Source: Zavarzinella formosa DSM 19928
GTDB taxonomy: Bacteria > Planctomycetota > Planctomycetia > Gemmatales > Gemmataceae
Assembly (NCBI RefSeq): GCF_000255705.1
Contig: NZ_JH636440.1
Location: 748,641 to 794,518 of the forward strand
Length of the DNA: 45,878 nt
Direction: 5' to 3'
Of this stretch, positions 42,320 to 45,878 are shown piece after piece. The position numbers and the translations under genes are program-made. Position 1 is the stretch's first letter. Each line of letters starts with the position of its first letter. Below the pieces are notes generated by a model, which searched no databases, was not told where the DNA came from, and worked only from the letters and a program-made list of their open reading frames with translations.

Positions 42320-44293
42320 TTATCTCTGGTCCTCTTTGTAAGCTGCCGTTATGAGAGACTTGGCTGACCCATATTCATTGTCCTGAACAGTTTCGGTCAG
42401 AGCAGTCTGGTCATCCTCCGGCGGCGCCGTGATAACCATAAAAGGCGCCGGCTTGCGAGAAAATGATACTCGCTTTTCCACCAGGACGAACAGGGTTGTA
42501 GAGGCCGCGATGGCTCCGAGGTAGCATAACGGCAGTGCGGCCCAGAACACCCATGAGCCGCGCGAGGCGGCGGGCAAAAGCAGGGCGATCATCAACGCCA
42601 GTGTCTTCAAGACCAAACCGTGGGTCAGATAGAACGAGTAACTCATATTCCCGATCCAGCGCAGCGGTGACAGAGAAAGAATTCTCGCAAATACGCCTTC
42701 GCCGCCAAAACAGTACCAAGCCACCGCGAACATGCCCAAACCCTTGGCGATTGCCCGGATGATGATCGCATACCCTGGCGCCCCATCCGGGAACATCACT
42801 GATCCCGCCCGAAGCAGGACGACCAACCCGGCTCCCAATGCGGCGACAAACACCACGATTCCCTCTCTCGCGGACGCAAAATGGTTTCGCCGGGCGGTGA
42901 CGGCCTCGTGGGCCAGAAACCCGGCAAAATAGACAGCCAGCCGGACGTGGCTTGGGGACATGACGCCGCAATACAGCAGGTAGGCAGCCCAGACACCGAT
43001 GAGGAGGGCGACTCGCCGGGCCACCGACCAGTCCCGCATCCCGGAGAATCGCACGAACAATGGCAGAGTCACATAGAGAACCATTTCATAACCAAGCGTC
43101 CAGGTCACCACGATCAATGAGGGGGCGCCGGTCAAGCCGGTCAGCAAAAACAAGTTCTCCAGCAAATAGATCGTTGCCGCCAGCGGGTCCGAGGGGATCT
43201 TGGACTCGGACGGGAAGATAACCGACAGCAATATGTATAGCCCGAACATGCACAGGAAGGCCGGGTAGATTCGCCATGCTCGATTCCGAAGGAACCGACC
43301 GTATTGGAACGGCCGGCGAACGCACATTCCGTAGATCAGAAACCCGCTGATCAGCAGAAAGATGTCAGTCCCGTTTCGGGCAATAGTGTCCAGCACCCGG
43401 GCGACGAACACGCTCTCCGCCCCGCCCAGGTAGATCCCGAACAGGGTCAGGAAATGCGCCAAGAACACCAGCGAGGCGGCGACGCCGCGAAGTCCTTGCA
43501 CGGCGACGATCCGATCCGTCTTTTCAGGAATCTCGTAAATCCCCGCAAATCTCTCTCGAAAACTCTTCTTTGGGTGATCCGGTGCAGGCATTGGTTCGGC
43601 GGCCGCCCCGAGCGCCCGGCGACGCCATGACATCGGGAAATGGAGCAGGTAGAAGAGCGTGGCAATCAAAATGCGAAGGTCCAGCCAGGGCCGGACGAAG
43701 CGGATGTAATGAAGGTCGGCCACCAGTTTCCGGCAGACGGACCCGAGGTTGGTATCGGCCGGAAACTGGACTTGGGCGAGGCCGGTCACACCGGGGCGGA
43801 TGGCGAGACGGTCGCGATACGCCGGGATATCTTCCTGTAATTCGGCCGCGATCTTCGGCCGCTCGGGTCGCGGACCAATGAGGGACATGTCGCCCCGGAT
43901 GACATTGAACAATTGTGGCAGTTCGTCGATGTGAAGTTTTCGCAGAATCCGGCCGACGAGGAATACGCGAGGATCGTTGCGGACAGCCCAAACCGCTCCG
44001 GACTGGCGCTCACAATTATGAGTCATGGTGCGGATTTTGTAAATCCAGAACGGCACGCCGTTTCGTCCGAGACGCTCTTGAGAGTAAAAGGGCGGTCCTC
44101 GTGAAGTGATCTTGACCAAGATCACGGCAAGAAGCGCCAGCGGGGCAACGAGCACCATCAATACCGCCGCAAGCACGACATATCCCGCCTGCTTGAGGAC
44201 GGCGGAGACCCCCTCCGGCCGGGGAGTCTCGTCTTCCCATGCCACCGGAGGAACGGAACATACGACCAACGGGTATTTGCCTTGCATGATCAT
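42320..44293 (-). CDS. Sugar-phosphate transferase / acyltransferase-3 fusion
   Basis: 657 residues from the ATG at 44293, with GGAGG 6 nt upstream. An N-terminal transmembrane segment (about 33-58) leads into a bacterial sugar transferase domain (PFYSQERLGRNGVPFWIYKI; DELPQLFNVIRGDMSLIGPR then PE), which transfers a sugar phosphate to undecaprenyl phosphate. The C-terminal half (about 260-620) is an OafA-type acyltransferase 3 with about ten transmembrane helices, opening with VAVQGLRGVAASLVFLAHFL. These two functions are normally separate proteins in polysaccharide pathways. The fusion suggests that the first sugar of a polymer is placed and acylated by one enzyme. No other glycan gene is adjacent. 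Confidence 0.9.
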   Translation of the reverse strand: MIMQGKYPLVVCSVPPVAWEDETPRPEGVSAVLKQAGYVVLAAVLMVLVAPLALLAVILVKITSRGPPFYSQERLGRNGVPFWIYKIRTMTHNCERQSGAVWAVRNDPRVFLVGRILRKLHIDELPQLFNVIRGDMSLIGPRPERPKIAAELQEDIPAYRDRLAIRPGVTGLAQVQFPADTNLGSVCRKLVADLHYIRFVRPWLDLRILIATLFYLLHFPMSWRRRALGAAAEPMPAPDHPKKSFRERFAGIYEIPEKTDRIVAVQGLRGVAASLVFLAHFLTLFGIYLGGAESVFVARVLDTIARNGTDIFLLISGFLIYGMCVRRPFQYGRFLRNRAWRIYPAFLCMFGLYILLSVIFPSESKIPSDPLAATIYLLENLFLLTGLTGAPSLIVVTWTLGYEMVLYVTLPLFVRFSGMRDWSVARRVALLIGVWAAYLLYCGVMSPSHVRLAVYFAGFLAHEAVTARRNHFASAREGIVVFVAALGAGLVVLLRAGSVMFPDGAPGYAIIIRAIAKGLGMFAVAWYCFGGEGVFARILSLSPLRWIGNMSYSFYLTHGLVLKTLALMIALLLPAASRGSWVFWAALPLCYLGAIAASTTLFVLVEKRVSFSRKPAPFMVITAPPEDDQTALTETVQDNEYGSAKSLITAAYKEDQR

Positions 44294-45055
44294 GTCATGC
44301 CTCCATCGATATTTGAGGTTGAGTGACGATATCTAGAAAGGGGTTGGCGTCAAAACCCGAGGATTTTGACGGCCGCATGTCCTCTCGCATCACCATCAAA
44401 TGAGCCGAATCGACATTTCCCCAGACCCTGGACATGAATGAAGGATAGGCCGGGCATGATCCAGAACCGGCAATGTGAATTAAACAGCATTAATTTAATA
44501 TGTGTTTATTGCTGCCAGGATGGACGGTTGTTTGCCATGACAGGAAATGACAACAAGACCAACAGGAAGTGATAATAATGGATTTTAGACATCATTTGCC
44601 GCCGGAGAGAAGGCTGGGGTAACGATGTGAAATCCATTCCCCGCTGAATCGTAAAGTTCATGTGACGGATTGCAAAATGAATGAATCACAATCCGAAAGA
44701 CCTCGATGGAGAGGGGGAGCCGAACTTTTCCCAACGCCTTGGCTAAAGTTTCCAGAAACGGAAACTTCTAATGAATGACAGTTTTGTCTCGATGTCGAAA
44801 CCGATTAAGCCAGAGAGAATTTGCGTTCCATGCCATGAGCAGCATCATTTGTCAGGCCGGATTCCCGTCAACTCTCATTACCTTTCCGGAAGATTGCTTT
44901 CGACCTTTTCAATTTGGTTCTTGCTTTTTCCTCTCTAACAGGTGAAGTTGATGAGTGGTGATGACAGGAATGTCTGTCACTTCCACGGGAGATTGTCTCG
45001 CACAATCTCCAACGTCCCGGGATGAATCGAGGAAAACACGCACAATTCATCAGCT
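44294..45055. other. Long non-coding gap with direct and inverted motifs
   Basis: About 760 bp with lower GC and no supported gene. It holds the promoter of the transferase fusion (minus) and of the PAS ORF (plus). ATGACAGGAA occurs at 44537-44546 and again at 44961-44970, and a similar ACAGGAAGTGA at 44562-44572 sits 22 bp from the first. An AAGTTTCC / GGAAACTT inverted repeat lies at 44746-44767. These may be regulator-binding sites. Confidence 0.45.
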
Positions 45056-45445
45056 TTGCTAGTCACGTCGACTCCCCTCTCCGCCGATCCGTTTCGACTA
45101 CTCGTGGAATCAGTGACTGATTTCGGCATGTTCATGCTCGACCCGGCGGGGAACGTCTCCAGTTGGAATCCCGGCGCCGGGAAAATCTTGGGATATCAGT
45201 CCGAAGAGATCGTCGGTCGTTCCGTCAGTTGCTTCCACACTCCAAGGGACACGGCGGCGGGCAAGCCTTGGCGGGGATTGCAGATTGCCCTCGAAGAAGG
45301 CCGCCTTGAGGAGGAAGGGCTGTGGCTTCGGAATGGCGGCTTGCCTTTTTGGGCCGTCGTCACCATCAACGCCCTTCATGATCCTCTTGGGATTCACATT
45401 GGTTTCGCGGTTGTCTGCCGGGACAGCACCGAGCGCAAGTTTTGA
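45056..45445 (+). pseudogene. PAS-domain ORF cut off at an IS element
   Basis: A 129-residue PAS domain (SVTDFGMFMLDPAGNVSSWN ... VVCRDSTERKF) from a TTG at 45056; no ATG is available. PAS domains normally end with a TERK... linker into a kinase; here the frame stops at TERKF, 12 bp before the IS4-type transposase. The rest of a sensor kinase is therefore probably missing or displaced beyond the element. Start and transcription are uncertain. Confidence 0.6.
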
Positions 45446-45456
45446 AGTTGCGCTTT

Positions 45457-45878
45457 TTATCCGGCGGTGCGAAACTCGGCCGGGATGGCCTGCCGGAGTT
45501 TTCGTCGCAAACGCCGGATTCCGCCGGGTGTTTGCATGGCGCGGGCCAGGTATTCCAAGTCGGCCTGTTCGCTGTGGCGGCGGACCGCCAGGCAGAGGCC
45601 GTGGGTTCGCTGGTGTCGCCAGCGCTCTTTCTGCTTCGTCGTCAGGCCGGACTTGGCCAGTTGCCTCGCCCGATGCCACTCCAGCCACAGGAACGTCACC
45701 AGGACCAGCTCCAGCCATCCCTCCGTCGCCTCGAACCGGCGCAGGCGGCATTGGGCGAAGCCCAATGTGCTTTTCAACTCCTTGAAGAACAGTTCGATCT
45801 GCCAGCGCAAATCATAAAGTTCGACCAGTTCGGCCGTCCGGAAATCCGTGCGGTTGGACATCAGGATTTTCTGGATCT
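45457..45878 (-). mobile_element. IS4-type transposase, C-terminal part (incomplete at window edge)
   Basis: The minus-strand frame is open from the window end to the TAA at 45457. It contains LYDLRWQIELFFKELKSTLG, the conserved Y-R-W-x-IE-x-F-F-KxLK signature around the last catalytic Glu of DDE transposases of the IS4 type. The C-terminus is Arg-rich. The N-terminal part and one end of the element lie outside the window. The near end probably lies between 45440 and 45456, just after the PAS frame. Confidence 0.85.

Noticed and set aside
1-45878. tRNA and rRNA genes
   Set aside because: No cloverleaf-like or rRNA-like segment was recognised in the sequence.

Overview
The window looks like a chromosomal segment of a GC-rich planctomycete, most likely of the Gemmataceae. 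Several features point there. Two leucine-rich-repeat proteins start with the Gemmata paralogous domain (TIGR02996 type). There is a DUF1501 protein with a twin-arginine-like leader, two secreted WD40 proteins sharing an RFDxNG...PxGAxARLG N-terminal motif, a planctomycete-type cytochrome c fused to a membrane domain, an ECF sigma/anti-sigma pair, and a small family ending in ...RGPGxHVRGCWVVDLLLGK. No rRNA, tRNA or CRISPR array was recognised. Assignments rest on reading motifs by eye; no database was searched.

Layout. 1-2899 (minus): a membrane hybrid histidine kinase followed by a small immunity-like protein and a truncated helical protein. 2900-6123 (plus): a hairpin-rich leader, then a large fusion of an aminotransferase-fold domain with a radical SAM domain, a DUF6188-like protein and a clear intrinsic terminator. 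6180-10648 (plus): a tiny ORF resembling the EF-Ts N-terminus, coupled to a Gemmata family protein; then a phosphoribosyltransferase, a DUF4419/SMI1-KNR4 protein, and small orphan proteins including a TGA-interrupted membrane zinc ribbon. 10756-16155: two tandem secreted WD40 proteins. 16156-18558: small orphans and a membrane protein with a possible PLD-like fold, ending in a strong terminator. 18707-22234: a GH13 branching-enzyme-like protein and a DUF1501 protein. 22377-26445: a SMI1/KNR4 protein and two tandem TIGR02996-LRR proteins. 26688-28313: a secreted M28 peptidase. 28465-29753 (minus): ECF sigma and anti-sigma. 30155-33517: Tat-type metallophosphatase, cytochrome c/DUF2231 protein and a secreted LRR protein. 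33707-35799: NfeD-like/SHOCT/zinc-finger membrane protein, an IS110-like remnant, a secreted orphan and a DinB-fold protein. 36503-41885 (minus): a signalling operon of a small protein, a KaiC-like ATPase and two hybrid histidine kinases, flanked on both sides by related small ORFs. 42320-44293 (minus): a sugar-phosphate transferase fused to an acyltransferase-3 domain. 44294-45878: a long regulatory-looking gap, a PAS ORF that stops where an IS4-type transposase begins, and the window edge.

The best candidate for an undescribed system is the radical SAM/aminotransferase fusion with its DUF6188-like partner (3369-6083), possibly working with the phosphoribosyltransferase at 6967-7575. The KaiC operon, with an altered phosphorylation site and two PAS kinases, and the transferase-acyltransferase fusion also merit attention. 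Large near-perfect inverted repeats of unrelated sequence sit in several intergenic gaps.
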